A stretch of 64,000 nucleotides of DNA from Bog-473 sp963755495. GTDB lineage: Bacteria > Actinomycetota > Acidimicrobiia > Acidimicrobiales > RAAP-2. The translations under genes were made by a program, and so were the position numbers. The stretch is from the NCBI GenBank assembly GCA_963755495.1, contig CAVWJS010000016.1:72341-136340 (forward strand), read 5' to 3'. The notes beneath the pieces are model-generated. The model was not told where the DNA came from, searched no databases, and worked only from the letters and a program-made list of their open reading frames with translations. Position 1 is the stretch's first letter. Every line of letters starts with the position of its first letter. This document shows positions 1-8,610 of this stretch, one piece after another.

Positions 1-867
1 TTCGGACGGCCACGTACCGACGATGAAGTGGCGGGTATCGCGCGCCGGACGGTATTGGCTCGGGCCACGGATCCCGAGGTGCAGCGCCACGGGCAAGACG
101 GAGGCCTGGTCTCGGCCCTCCTCATTTGGGCCTTCGAGCATGATCTGATCGATGCTGCCCTGGTCTCAGGACTCGAGGGCGACGGGTCGACATGGAAGGC
201 CGTCCCTCAGGTGGCCTGGAACAAGCAAGACGTGTTGGCTACCTCGGGGTCCCGTTACACCTACTCGGCCAATCCACTGGCCTATCCCGAAGCCATCGCT
301 GGAGGAGCCGAGCGCATCGCCCTCGTGGGCATGGGATGCCAGGCCTCGGCTCCCCCGGTCATGGCTGCCCGCAAGGCTGGAAAAATCGCCCGTCGTTTCA
401 CGCTGTCGATCGGGCTCTTGTGCTCCAAGACGTTCGATGACGCCATCTTCCCCGAGCTCTTCGAGGCCAAGTACGGGCTGCCGCGGGCCGACATCGTCAA
501 AATGAACATCAAGGGCGTGTTCCAGGTCTGGATGCGCGACGGCGCCTACCACGAGATCCCTCTGAAAGAGGCCCACGCGTGGACGCGTGAGGGCTGCACC
601 AGCTGTCCGGACTTCGCGGCGGAACACGCCGATATCTCGACGGGCGGCATCGGCGCCTTCGGTGACTGGACGTTGACTCTCCTTCGCACCGAGCGCGGAG
701 AGGAGCTTTTCAACGCTATGGAGGCGGGCGGCGTCATCGAAACGCGTCCCTCCGAGGACGACCCCGGGGCTGTCACCTTGCTCAACCGACTGAGCAAGGT
801 GAGTCGCAGGAGGTGGCCGGCGACCGCCGTTCCCATGCCGGGTCGCCTCCCTGCACCGACTGCGTGA
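1..867 (+). CDS. Coenzyme F420 hydrogenase/dehydrogenase beta-subunit family protein (5' partial)
   Basis: The frame is open from the first base, so the start and the usual N-terminal ferredoxin-like part lie outside the window; 288 residues remain. The remaining part matches the FrhB/FdhB family, which uses FAD and iron-sulfur clusters to move electrons to or from coenzyme F420 or related acceptors. Family-type motifs are GLVSALLIW near residue 30, GMGCQAS near residue 110, CSKTFDD near 140, and a cysteine cluster EGCTSCPDF near 195 followed by the acidic stretch AEHADIS. The last ~25 residues (SRRRWPATAVPMPG) are arginine/proline-rich and may be off-frame. Next gene follows after 140 bases with no visible signal. 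The physiological partner is unknown, as the family also includes F420-independent members. Confidence 0.8.
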   Translation, partial: FGRPRTDDEVAGIARRTVLARATDPEVQRHGQDGGLVSALLIWAFEHDLIDAALVSGLEGDGSTWKAVPQVAWNKQDVLATSGSRYTYSANPLAYPEAIAGGAERIALVGMGCQASAPPVMAARKAGKIARRFTLSIGLLCSKTFDDAIFPELFEAKYGLPRADIVKMNIKGVFQVWMRDGAYHEIPLKEAHAWTREGCTSCPDFAAEHADISTGGIGAFGDWTLTLLRTERGEELFNAMEAGGVIETRPSEDDPGAVTLLNRLSKVSRRRWPATAVPMPGRLPAPTA

Positions 868-1023
868 CCGCGTCGGGGCCGAAGAACGACGCATTTCGCT
901 GAGAGCAGCTCCTTCCAGAAAAGAATCGTTCGTCCTACGCAGGACGGTCTCGGTCTGCCCGATGGCCCAAACTGTGGGAACTATGTCATTGACGCCACGA
1001 GATGACCGGTGCAGTGTGAAGGC

Positions 1024-1937
1024 ATGCGCACACGCCACGTGGTGGTCATCGTCTTCCCAGGGGTGCAACCACTGGACGCGATCGGCCCGATAGAGGTCTT
1101 CGCCGGAGCATGCAGGGTGGCCCAGGAACTCGGGCGTGACGGGACATACCGGATCTCTTTGGCTTCCACCGCAGGAGGTACCGTCTGGTCGGACAGCGGC
1201 GTTGGCCTCTCGACGATTCCCCTCCCTGATGCCGATGGGATCGACACCTTGGTGCTTGCAGGCGGGAACGGAATCCTCGGCGCTCGCGGCGATGCGGCGC
1301 TGCTGGCCTGGATCAAGGGGGCGGCCCCGAGCTGCCGGCGGGTGGCCACCGTGTGCACCGGGACCTTCCTCGGGGCGCAAGCAGATCTGCTCCACGGCCG
1401 GCGCGTGACCACCCACTGGGCCAGCGCGCCGCGACTCGCCTGGGAATTCCCGACGGTCTCGGTGGATGCGGATCCGATCTATATCCGCGATGGGAAGTAC
1501 TGGACGAGCGCCGGTGTGACCGCTGGCATCGACCTCGCACTGGCGTTGGTACAGGACGATCTGGGAGTCGACGTGGCGCAAACAGTGGCCCGGTGGCTAG
1601 TGATGTTCTTGCACCGGCCTGGTGGGCAGACACAGTTTGCCTCCCCGGTGTGGGTGCGGCGCGCCGAGCGCTCCACCGTGCGCGCGGTGCAGACGCTCGT
1701 CGAGTCCGCCCCCGGTGGTGATCACCGGGTGCCGGCAATGGCCGCCGCCGCCGCCATGAGTGTGCGCCATTTCACCCGTGTCTTCACCGCCGAAGTCGGC
1801 GAGACGCCGGGGAAGTTCGTGGAACGCGTGCGCCTCGAAGCGGCGCGGATCGAGCTTGAGACGACCAATGACAACCTCGACCTCATCGCGGCCCGCTGCG
1901 GATTCGGCACCGCCGAATCGCTCCGACGCGTCACGCA
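1024..1937 (+). pseudogene. GlxA-type AraC regulator, 5' part (gene split by IS1380 remnant)
   Basis: N-terminal DJ-1/PfpI-like domain (residues 1-185, starting with VVVIVFPGVQPLD and holding the cysteine elbow VATVCTGTF) followed by an AraC helix-turn-helix domain (MSVRHFTRVF, then AARCGFGTAESLRR). Such proteins are transcription regulators that sense small molecules through the DJ-1 domain. The reading frame is normal up to the second AraC helix and then runs into transposase-like sequence at about 1938. The missing C-terminal end (LGVAPDAYRRRFR) is found at 2930-3016 just before the next gene. ATG 1024 is chosen because the DJ-1 fold begins immediately after it; GTG 1009 is an alternative. 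Confidence 0.85.
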
Positions 1938-2929
1938 GCGTCTTGTTGCGCCGGGGCAACGCGGGCTCGGGCACGGCGGCGGACCATATCGTCGTCCTCG
2001 AGGCCTCCTTGGCCCAGCTGCCCGTCGATCCGGCCGACCACGAGATCATCGTGCGCACCGACTCGGGCGGCACCAGCCACGGGCTGGCGCAGGCCTGCGC
2101 GGACAAAGGCGTCCGTTTCATCGGTGGCGTGGCCATGAGGACTCTCTTGGCCCAGGTGGTGACCACAGTGCCCAAAAGACGCTGGAAAACTGCCATCTCT
2201 TCGGACGGGACCGAGGAGTTAGAAACAGGCCAGGTGGCCGAGGTCACCGACCTGGTCGACCTGTCGAGGTGGCCTGCGGGCACGCGCATGATCGCCCGGC
2301 GTGAGCTGCCCCATCCCGGGGCCCAGCTCAACTTCACCGACGTGGACGGCTATCGCTACCAGGTCTTCGTCACCGATCTGGCCGACAAAGACATCGCGTA
2401 CCTCGAAGCGCTGTTCCGTGGACGGGGTCGAATCGAGTGCGCCATTCGCGACGCCAAAGACACCGGGCTGGCCAACCTGCCCAGCCACAGCTTCGCCATC
2501 AACGCCGCCTGGCTGGCCACCGTGTTGATCGCGTGTGACCTGTTGGCCTGGACGAAGAAGCTCTGCCTCGACGGCGAGCTGGCCAAAGCCGAGCCCAAGC
2601 GGTTGCGCTACACGCTCTTGCACGCAGCCGGGCTCTTGGTCTCCTCAGCCCGGCGCAAGAGCGTGCGCATCGCTTCGGGTTGGCCGTGGGCTGACGACCT
2701 CGTCGACGCCTTCGGGCGGCTGCCCTCGTGGGCGACTGTCACCTGAACCCACCGTTGCGGACACTTCCCGAGTCGTCGCCTTCTACGAGCACGCCCTCGA
2801 AGCGGTGCGCGACGCGCCGCGCTGGTCCGAAAGACTTTCGCAGCACCCGCCACGCCCCTCGAGACGCTTCGATGTCCGATCACGAAGGCGACGTGTCTTC
2901 GGGTAGCCACCAAATCCGATCAGATGAGA
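1938..2929 (+). mobile_element. IS1380-family insertion sequence remnant
   Basis: About 1 kb inserted into the AraC-domain coding sequence. It carries the C-terminal part of a DDE transposase (1940-2746) and about 180 bases of 3' non-coding sequence. The left part of the element, including the transposase start, is missing, although flanking regulator codons appear almost complete on both sides. I could not identify terminal inverted repeats or an exact target duplication; the flanks share a short similar stretch (GTCAC on the left near 1930, GTTAC on the right near 2930), which is only suggestive. Boundaries are therefore good to within about 20 bases on the left and are less certain on the right. 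Confidence 0.75.
1940..2746 (+). pseudogene. IS1380 transposase, N-terminally truncated
   Basis: The frame reads VLLRRGNAGSGTAADH, then LPVDPADHEIIVRTDSGG, RFIGGVAMR, and ends with the conserved region LFRGRGRIECAIRDAKDTG and LPSHSFAINAAWL. These are the middle and C-terminal blocks of IS1380 transposases, including the second catalytic Asp (RTDSGG) and the Glu of the YREN-like block (GRIECAIRD). Roughly 150-200 N-terminal residues are absent, so the protein cannot be active. There is no start codon of its own; the upstream extension of this frame is a shadow of the regulator gene. Confidence 0.85.
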
Positions 2930-3016
2930 GTTACTGAAAGGTCTGGGTTAGGCGTCGCTCCCGATGCCTACCGACGCCGTTTTCGCACGGTGGGCGAAGA
3001 AAGGAAACCGGCATGA
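2930..3016 (+). pseudogene. Displaced 3' end of the GlxA/AraC regulator
   Basis: In one frame this segment reads RVTERSGLGVAPDAYRRRFR and ends with a short basic tail and TGA at 3014-3016. The LGV-P-YRRRFR pattern is the canonical C-terminus of AraC DNA-binding domains, and it supplies exactly what the interrupted regulator at 1024-1937 lacks. Its stop codon overlaps the ATG of the DJ-1 gene at 3013 as ATGA, the normal operon spacing, which shows that the regulator and the DJ-1 gene formed a translationally coupled pair before the insertion. Confidence 0.8.
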
Positions 3017-3666
3017 CGAGCTGCAGCCTGCGCGTCGCCATTCCCTTATTCCCCGAATTCACCGCCCTCGACGGCGTCGGGCCTTACGAAGTCCTTCAAC
3101 GCATTCCCTGCATCGATGTCATCTTTGTCGGACATCGTCGGGGGGAATACCGTAGTGAGAACGGCATGCTCGGCCTCACGGCCGATGCCACCTTCGCCCA
3201 GTTGCCCGAACCCGACGTGATCGTCTTCCCGGGCGGGGTCGGCACCCGACCGCTGCAACACAACGAAGAGATGCTGGCTTGGGTCCGTCACGCCCACGCC
3301 ACGACGCGGTTCACTACTTCGGTCTGTACCGGCTCGTTGGTGCTCGGTGCGGCCGGACTCCTCAATGATCTGACTGCGACCACCCATTGGTCGTGCTACC
3401 CCGAGTTGGCGGCCCATGGCGCAGTTCCCATGCCGCAGCGGGTGGTCGAGCACCTCGAGCAGCGGATCATCACCGCAGCCGGGGTCTCGAGCGGTATCGA
3501 CATGGCCTTGCGCCTGGTCGAGCTCCTCGTCGACCGCACTGCCGCGGAAGCGTCGCAACTCATGATCGAGTACGACCCCCAACCGCCCTTCGATGCAGGC
3601 TCGGCGAGCAAAGCGAGCGAGACGACCTTGGCTCGCGTGAGCGAGTACGCCCAACTCCGCAAATGA
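3013..3666 (+). CDS. DJ-1/PfpI family protein, isonitrile hydratase-like
   Basis: 217 residues covering a complete DJ-1/PfpI (class I glutamine amidotransferase-like) domain: RVAIPLFPEFTALD at the start, the acidic residue in PYEVL, the nucleophile elbow TTSVCTGSLVLG near residue 100, and TATTHWS after it. This arrangement is typical of the cyclohexyl-isocyanide (isonitrile) hydratase branch, but related proteins have other or unknown reactions, so the substrate is not assigned. The ATG overlaps the stop of the displaced regulator fragment (ATGA), so it was the second gene of a regulator-enzyme operon. After the IS insertion its expression may depend on a promoter within the element. Confidence 0.8.
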   Translation: MTSCSLRVAIPLFPEFTALDGVGPYEVLQRIPCIDVIFVGHRRGEYRSENGMLGLTADATFAQLPEPDVIVFPGGVGTRPLQHNEEMLAWVRHAHATTRFTTSVCTGSLVLGAAGLLNDLTATTHWSCYPELAAHGAVPMPQRVVEHLEQRIITAAGVSSGIDMALRLVELLVDRTAAEASQLMIEYDPQPPFDAGSASKASETTLARVSEYAQLRK

Positions 3667-4040
3667 GGGCGCTGCATCGCCGTCCGGGGCCGCGACGCGC
3701 AGGAACACGACCTGGTCTAAAGCGAACAGCCCTCAAGCGCAAGCGCAGTGTGGCGAATTCCGTCAACAGGTCGGAGGCCTCGGGCGGCACGCCCACAGCC
3801 AACCAGCGCGATGAAGCATCCAGCTCGATGGAAAATTCGAAGAAGGCGCATCATGCCTTCTCGCGTTACGCCAGATCCGCTGCGCTAATCGAGACCTTGA
3901 GAAATTGCCGCCACTCCTCGAGTCGGTCGGACGACACCGCCGCTGTGAGCGTGCACGCCACGGGAATTCGCACTTCCCAAGTATGTCATCGGACCCGCCC
4001 TCGCCGAAGCCCTGTCGCAGTCCACCCGTACACTCTGCCC
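3667..4040. other. Intergenic region without a recognised gene
   Basis: 374 bases between the DJ-1 gene and the acetyltransferase. Open frames here are short and have no family-like content. No convincing terminator, tRNA or repeat was seen; the stretch 3810-3900 is somewhat less G+C-rich than the flanks. Confidence 0.5.
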
Positions 4041-4616
4041 ATGGCGCCGCCTGTCATCGAAGACCATCTCCCGATCGACACGGCACGGCTCACGCTTCGT
4101 CGATTCCGCCCGTCAGACGCCGACGCGATCCTGGCGCTCTACGGGAACCCTGACGTGGTGCGGTATCTCTACAGCACGCCCATGCGACCCGAGAGGCTTT
4201 CGGAGGCCCTCGAACGCCGACTTCGCACTCCGCACCTCGAAGGTGAAGGCGACATCCTCGAGCTTGCGGCGGAACTTCGATCGACGGGCGAGTTCGTCGG
4301 GGCCATGACGTTCATGCACCGCAGCACGGCCCATGGGCGAGGAGAGATCGGCTACACCATTGCGCCGGACTTCACCGGCCGCGGCCTGGCCCGGGAGGGA
4401 GCCACCGCATTGTTGCGTCTCGGCTTTTCCTTTCTAAAGCTTCATCGCATAGAAGGACAGTGCGACGCGCGCAACGTTGCCTCGGCGCGGGTAATGCGCG
4501 CCATCGGCATGCGTCAGGAAGCGCACCTCCGTCAGAACGAATTCGTCAAGGGCGAGTGGACCGATGCACTCGTCTTCGCCATGTTGGCCGACGAGTGGTC
4601 CGAGCGGGATCGCTGA
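4041..4616 (+). CDS. GNAT family N-acetyltransferase (RimJ/RimL type)
   Basis: 191 residues with the RimJ/RimL pattern: DTARLTLRRFRPSDADAIL at the N-terminus, GEIGYTIAPDFTGRGLAREG in the acetyl-CoA-binding region (the Q/RxxGxG/A loop is TGRGLAREG), and HRIEGQCDARNVASARVM near the end. The family transfers acetyl from acetyl-CoA to amino groups of proteins or small molecules; the substrate cannot be told. The frame is open for about 200 codons upstream, but that part is not conserved in character; ATG 4041 precedes the first recognisable domain residue by about 15 codons. Confidence 0.85.
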   Translation: MAPPVIEDHLPIDTARLTLRRFRPSDADAILALYGNPDVVRYLYSTPMRPERLSEALERRLRTPHLEGEGDILELAAELRSTGEFVGAMTFMHRSTAHGRGEIGYTIAPDFTGRGLAREGATALLRLGFSFLKLHRIEGQCDARNVASARVMRAIGMRQEAHLRQNEFVKGEWTDALVFAMLADEWSERDR

Positions 4617-4776
4617 CGCGGCCCACAGCCGACCCCACGCCCCCGCCCTTGCTGACGGATTGGCTCGGAGTGGAGTCCCGCGCTCGGCGTGGCGGTCAGG
4701 TGGTGGGACATCGCCATAGGAGGATGGAGCACGGTCTGGAACATCGGCGCCCATTCGAGGCGCACTCCTACGCCAG

Positions 4777-5523
4777 CTATGGCATCGAGCCCGACCCCGG
4801 GCGGATTGCCTTTTGCCGTCTTCTTTTTGATCTGGTGTCCTGAGCCACGATCTGCCCGGCCCGGGCGAATACGGCATCGAACATGGGTTCGGTCAGGACC
4901 CCGGTGAACGTATTCTGCTGGCTCGGGTGGTAGGAGCACAGAAGGGTCCGCCCGTCGGGCAGCACATATTCGGCCAGATGGCCGAACTTCGGTCGGGGCC
5001 GCAGGCCGAGAGGTCCGGCCACGCTCTGAAGGGCGATTTGCCCGAGCACCACAATGACCAACAGATCGTCCAAGAGCGCGAACTCTCGGGCCAAATAGGG
5101 TGCGCAGGCCGCGCGCTCGCTCGGATCGGGTTTGTTGGCCGGTGGCGCGCAGTGCACGGCCGCGGTGATGTAGACGTCGCGCAGCTCCAGCCCATCGTCG
5201 CGGGCGGTGCTCGTCGGCTGGGACGCGTAGCCGGCCCGGTAGAGCGCGCCAAAGAGCCAATCCCCTGAGCGGTCCCCGGTGAACATACGCCCGGTCCGGT
5301 TCGCCCCGTGCGCGGCCGGGGCCAGACCGACGATGCCCACCTGGGCGCGGGGATCGCCAAAGCCGGGCACGGCACGCCCCCAATAGGACTGGCCGGCAAA
5401 GGAAGCGCGGGGTGCCGCTGCGATGTCTTCGCGCCATTGCACGAGGCGGGGGCAGCGACGACACTCGATCACCTCTTGCTGGACGGCGCGCAGCTTGTCC
5501 TGGTCGCCACGGTTTGAGAGCAC
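4777..5523 (-). CDS. udgB: Type 5 uracil-DNA glycosylase (UdgB family)
   Basis: 248 residues. The protein has the family 5 signature GLAPAAHGANRTGRMFTGD near residue 65, a CxxC pair (ECRRCPRL) and further cysteines (HCAPPANK, CAPYLAREF) expected to bind the 4Fe-4S cluster, and the C-terminal motif SYHPSQQNTF. The enzyme removes uracil and other deaminated bases from DNA, a repair role relevant to a G+C-rich genome. The GTG at 5523 is chosen because LSNRGDQDKLRAVQ begins the conserved part; upstream codons overlap the divergent phosphatase gene. Only about 25 bases separate the two start codons, so both promoters are compressed into this gap or lie inside the opposite gene. Confidence 0.88.
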   Translation of the reverse strand: MLSNRGDQDKLRAVQQEVIECRRCPRLVQWREDIAAAPRASFAGQSYWGRAVPGFGDPRAQVGIVGLAPAAHGANRTGRMFTGDRSGDWLFGALYRAGYASQPTSTARDDGLELRDVYITAAVHCAPPANKPDPSERAACAPYLAREFALLDDLLVIVVLGQIALQSVAGPLGLRPRPKFGHLAEYVLPDGRTLLCSYHPSQQNTFTGVLTEPMFDAVFARAGQIVAQDTRSKRRRQKAIRPGSGSMP

Positions 5524-5548
5524 GCCGCAAAGCCTACGATGGGGGTCC

Positions 5549-6223
5549 GTGCCCGCATCCCCTCGTCCATCGTCCTCGCGCTCGACGCATAAATCCGCCG
5601 CCCCGACCCGCGTCCTGCTGGTGCGCCACGGTGCTACCCCCACGACCGGGAAGATGCTGCCGGGAAGGGCGGCCGGGCTGCACCTGGCCGACAAGGGTCG
5701 GGCTCAGGCCGACCTGGTGGCGGAGCGAATTGCCGCCATCGAGAAACCGCCCACCGCCATTTACGCCTCCCCGCTCGAACGAACCCGGGAGACCGCCGCG
5801 CCCATCGCGGCCGCCCTGGGGTTACGCGTCCGCACAGTCCGAGGGCTGATCGAAGTCGACGTCGGTGACTGGACGGAGAAATCCCTGGCCAGGCTCAACA
5901 AAACCAAGGAGTGGGCCACCGTTCAACGCTGGCCGAGCGGCTTCACCTTCCCAGGAGGCGAGTCCTTCAGCGAAATGTCGACGCGCAGCATGGCGGCCGT
6001 CCTCGACCTGGTCAAGGACCATCCGGGCGAGACGATCGTGGCCGTCTCGCACGCTGATCCGATAAAGGCCGTGGTGGCCGCCGCCGCGGGTATTCCTCTC
6101 GACCTCATGCAACGCCTCGTGATCTCGCCCTGCTCCGTGTCCGCCTTGCTCTTCACCGCAGGGGGTCCCGCCATCCTCTGCGTGAATTCGACCGGTTCTC
6201 TCGGCGACCTGGCCCTCTCATGA
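5549..6223 (+). CDS. Histidine phosphatase family protein (MSMEG_4193-like)
   Basis: 224 residues of the phosphoglycerate-mutase/histidine phosphatase superfamily. The phosphohistidine motif is VLLVRHGATPT near residue 23; ASPLERTRETAAPIA supplies the second conserved Arg; the distal His is in VAVSHADPIKAV. GTG 5549 gives a short basic/serine-rich leader before the domain. The stop overlaps the next gene's ATG by four bases. The order phosphatase, DUF3090, SCO1664 is a conserved actinobacterial cluster that in many species precedes mshC of mycothiol synthesis, so a role near sugar-phosphate or mycothiol metabolism is possible but unproven. Confidence 0.88.
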   Translation: MPASPRPSSSRSTHKSAAPTRVLLVRHGATPTTGKMLPGRAAGLHLADKGRAQADLVAERIAAIEKPPTAIYASPLERTRETAAPIAAALGLRVRTVRGLIEVDVGDWTEKSLARLNKTKEWATVQRWPSGFTFPGGESFSEMSTRSMAAVLDLVKDHPGETIVAVSHADPIKAVVAAAAGIPLDLMQRLVISPCSVSALLFTAGGPAILCVNSTGSLGDLALS

Positions 6224-6747
6224 TCGACGAGACCGACTACGACGCACCCGATCACTGCACCGTCGGGGTGATCGGCGAGGTGGGCAACCGGTTGTTTCTT
6301 TTCTACTGTCGCCAGGGACTCACCGAGACGACCGTGAAGGTGGAGAAGCAGCAGGTGGCCGTGCTGGCCGGCTATCTGGGCCGCATCGTGAAGGAGCTTG
6401 GTCGTCCCGGCCACCTGCCCGACGACATGAAATTCGACGGGACCGAGGACCCCGAGTGGGTCGTGGGAACGATCGGCGTCTCCTACGACGAGGAGCTCGA
6501 TCGGGTCGTCATGGTCCTCGAAGAGGTACCCGACGACGACGATGATGATGAGGAGGACGAAGACGACCGCGAGAACGGCCACGTCCTCCGCATAGCCCTC
6601 ACCCGTGAACAGGCCGCGGCGTTCGCTATTCACGCCACGCGCCTGGTGGAGTCTGGAAGGCCACCGTGCCCGCTCTGTGGGCTCCCGCTCGACCCCTCCG
6701 GTCACGACTGTCCGCGCACGAACGGACATCGTCCACCGGTGACCTGA
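6220..6747 (+). CDS. DUF3090 domain-containing protein
   Basis: 175 residues. The N-terminal ~100 residues (GEVGNRLFLFYCRQG, VEKQQVAVLAGYLGRI) match the actinobacterial DUF3090 family. A strongly acidic run of Asp/Glu follows near residue 105-118, then LTREQAAAFAIHATRLVESGRPPCPLC. The C-terminus has CPLCGLPLDPSGHDCPRTNGH, a probable zinc ribbon (CxxC, then H and C). Its ATG overlaps the phosphatase stop (ATGA) and the next gene starts six bases after its stop, so the three genes are one translational unit. No function is established for the family. Confidence 0.88.
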   Translation: MIDETDYDAPDHCTVGVIGEVGNRLFLFYCRQGLTETTVKVEKQQVAVLAGYLGRIVKELGRPGHLPDDMKFDGTEDPEWVVGTIGVSYDEELDRVVMVLEEVPDDDDDDEEDEDDRENGHVLRIALTREQAAAFAIHATRLVESGRPPCPLCGLPLDPSGHDCPRTNGHRPPVT

Positions 6748-6753
6748 TCGCCC

Positions 6754-7465
6754 GTGGACAACGAACACGTGGCGGACATCCTCCGCGACGGCGACATGGA
6801 GGTACACGGGAGGATCGCCGGGAGCTCCAACGCCACCCTGCTCGTCACCTGCCGCCTCGGCCAGGACGAGCTCATGGCGGTCTACAAGCCCTGCAAGGGC
6901 GAGCGACCGCTCTGGGACTTCCCCGGTGGCCTGTTCCGGCGCGAAGTGGCCGCCTACGTGTTGTCCGAGTCACTCGGGTGGGGCCTCGTCCCCGAGACGA
7001 TCGAGCGCTCCGAAGGCCCCTTCGGCGAAGGTTCGGTGCAGCGATACGTCCCCGAGGACGGCACCTCGCATTACTTCACCCTGCGCGACGACCCGAAGTG
7101 GCATCCGACACTCCGGCGCATGTGCGCCTTCGATGTCGTCGCCAACAATGCCGACCGCAAGAGCGGACACGTGCTGCTGGCCGAGGACCGCCTGTGGGCC
7201 ATCGACAACGGCCTGTGCTTCAACGAGGACGACAAGCTCCGCACGGTCATCTGGGACTTCGGGGGAGACCCTCTGTCACCCGACGACGCGATGGCGCTGG
7301 AACGTCTGCAGCGCGACGGTCCCTCGTCCCGATTGTGCGAGCTCCTGACTGCGGCCGAAGTCGTGGCGCTCCTCGACCGCGTGGCATGGCTCGTGCATCT
7401 CCGGCGCCCTGCCCGAGTTGGTCGACGACGGGGAGTGGCCGCCCTATCCGTGGCCCCTCGTATAG
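6754..7465 (+). CDS. SCO1664 family protein, PI3/PI4-kinase-like fold (one frameshift)
   Basis: The family shows remote similarity to phosphatidylinositol kinases: a lysine in MAVYKPCKGERPLWDFP near residue 45, CAFDVVANNADRKSGHVLL near 130 (DxxxxNxDR catalytic-loop-like) and WAIDNGLCF near 150 (metal-binding D). The GTG at 6754 starts the conserved N-terminus. The frame shown up to about 7385 is continued in the +1 frame by GALPELVDDGEWPPYPWP and a stop at 7463-7465, which is the normal family C-terminus; the in-phase reading to 7602 is low-complexity. A one-base indel at 7385-7403 therefore separates the two parts, most likely a sequence error. Confidence 0.82.
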
Positions 7466-7485
7466 GGATCGGCACCGCGCACGAC

Positions 7486-7539
7486 CCCAGGGGAGATCCC
7501 AAACCTAGGGGAGAACCCATTCCTAGAGGAGAACAAAGT
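7486..7539. repeat. Three imperfect 18-bp tandem repeats
   Basis: The stretch holds three head-to-tail copies of an 18-base unit, CCCAGGGGAGATCCCAAA, CCTAGGGGAGAACCCATT and CCTAGAGGAGAACAAAGT. It lies between the convergent SCO1664 gene and the SGNH gene, and the last copy overlaps the SGNH stop codon. It does not form an obvious rho-independent terminator. The core AGGGGAGA is purine-rich on the plus strand. The function is unknown. Confidence 0.6.
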
Positions 7540-8610
7540 GCAACGTTCCCCGCAGGTAGTTCAACACCGTCTGGGAGAGGACCTCGCCGCCAGCAGGGGT
7601 GAGGTGGATCCCGTCGGGTGTGCGCACATTGATCACCTGACCCGAGCCGTTCGTGATGAACGGGGCATAGGCCCCCTGCGCCGTGCCGAGCAATGTCCAG
7701 GTACTGATGAAGTCGACCGCGCGGTTTGCGCAACGTCGCCTGCTGCTGGTCGACGGCGTTGATGTCGGACATCTTGGCGGAGAGCGTTGCGTTCTGCATC
7801 GGCGGCATCCCGACCCAGATCACGGTCGCCCCCTCGCTCTGGGCTAGCTTCATGAAGTCGCGCCACCCTTGCTGCATACATGACGTTCCACTGCGGCGAG
7901 GTGAAGGGGATATCGGGCGGGCCGGGAAAGTCCTGAGGGTCGTTGGCGCCGATCATGATCACGATGACCTGTGGGTGCGTCACGCCGAGGTCAGTCTGCA
8001 GCTCCGCCGGCCAGTTGAAATAGTCCGGCCGCGTCAGCCCCGTGCTTTCCCGCGCGTCGAGGGTGGCCTGGACCACGCCGGTGTTGGCCAGGTCGTTCTG
8101 CAGCGGCCCCCCCATGTCGATGCCGAGTGAATCCCCCAGAATGAGGACGCGGAGCGGATTGGCCGCGGTGGGGTGCGTGATGTCGCCCCCGGAACCACCG
8201 GTCGAAGGAGAGGTGACGGTGGTCGGGGGACTGCTCGGCTGACCGCCCGTCGAAGGCGGCTTCACGGGATGGCCCCCACGGTGATGGCCAGGGCCGAGAG
8301 TGGTGAGGGCCCCGTTTCCGGGTCGGTTTCCCGTGCGCCCGGTCGCCTCGTCGGTCCACGACACGATACGGGACAGCTGCAGCGCACGGCTGGTGGCCGC
8401 GATGGGTCCGAGCACATCGAGGGCGACGGTGCGACGGGTGCCCACTGGGGAGACTTGCGCGTTGTGCTGCAGTGTGGGGGCGAAGAGGACGAGCCACAAC
8501 AAGAAGGCCGCCACGCAGATGCGTAGCACGTGCTGCCAAGGGCTGCGAAGTCGGGACTCGGGGGTTTCCGCGGGGGCGGTCTGCCCGGGTGGCGCGCTGT
8601 CGGACATCAT
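7523..8610 (-). CDS. SGNH/GDSL-type hydrolase, membrane-anchored (two frameshifts)
   Basis: Starts at ATG 8610, which overlaps the stop of the MBOAT gene (TGATG). A single N-terminal membrane segment (ICVAAFLLWLVLFAPT) is followed by a proline/glycine/threonine-rich linker and an SGNH domain: block I LILGDSLGID, block III IGANDPQDFP, and the C-terminal DGIHLTPAGG with the catalytic Asp-His. The domain is split into three frames: shifts occur near 7875 and near 7718, and the last frame ends with TAG at 7523-7525. Pairing with an AlgI-type MBOAT suggests transfer or removal of acetyl groups on a surface polysaccharide outside the membrane. The split is probably sequence error, since all catalytic blocks are conserved. 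Confidence 0.8.

Noticed and set aside
166..1581. 471-codon minus-strand ORF opposite the F420 subunit and GlxA genes
   Set aside because: It is a reverse-frame shadow, common in high-GC DNA; composition is arginine-rich and no domain is visible, while the plus strand has clear families.
6525..6575. Acidic DNA repeat in DUF3090 as a microsatellite
   Set aside because: The GAC/GAT/GAG run simply encodes an Asp/Glu stretch with mixed codons and stays in frame.
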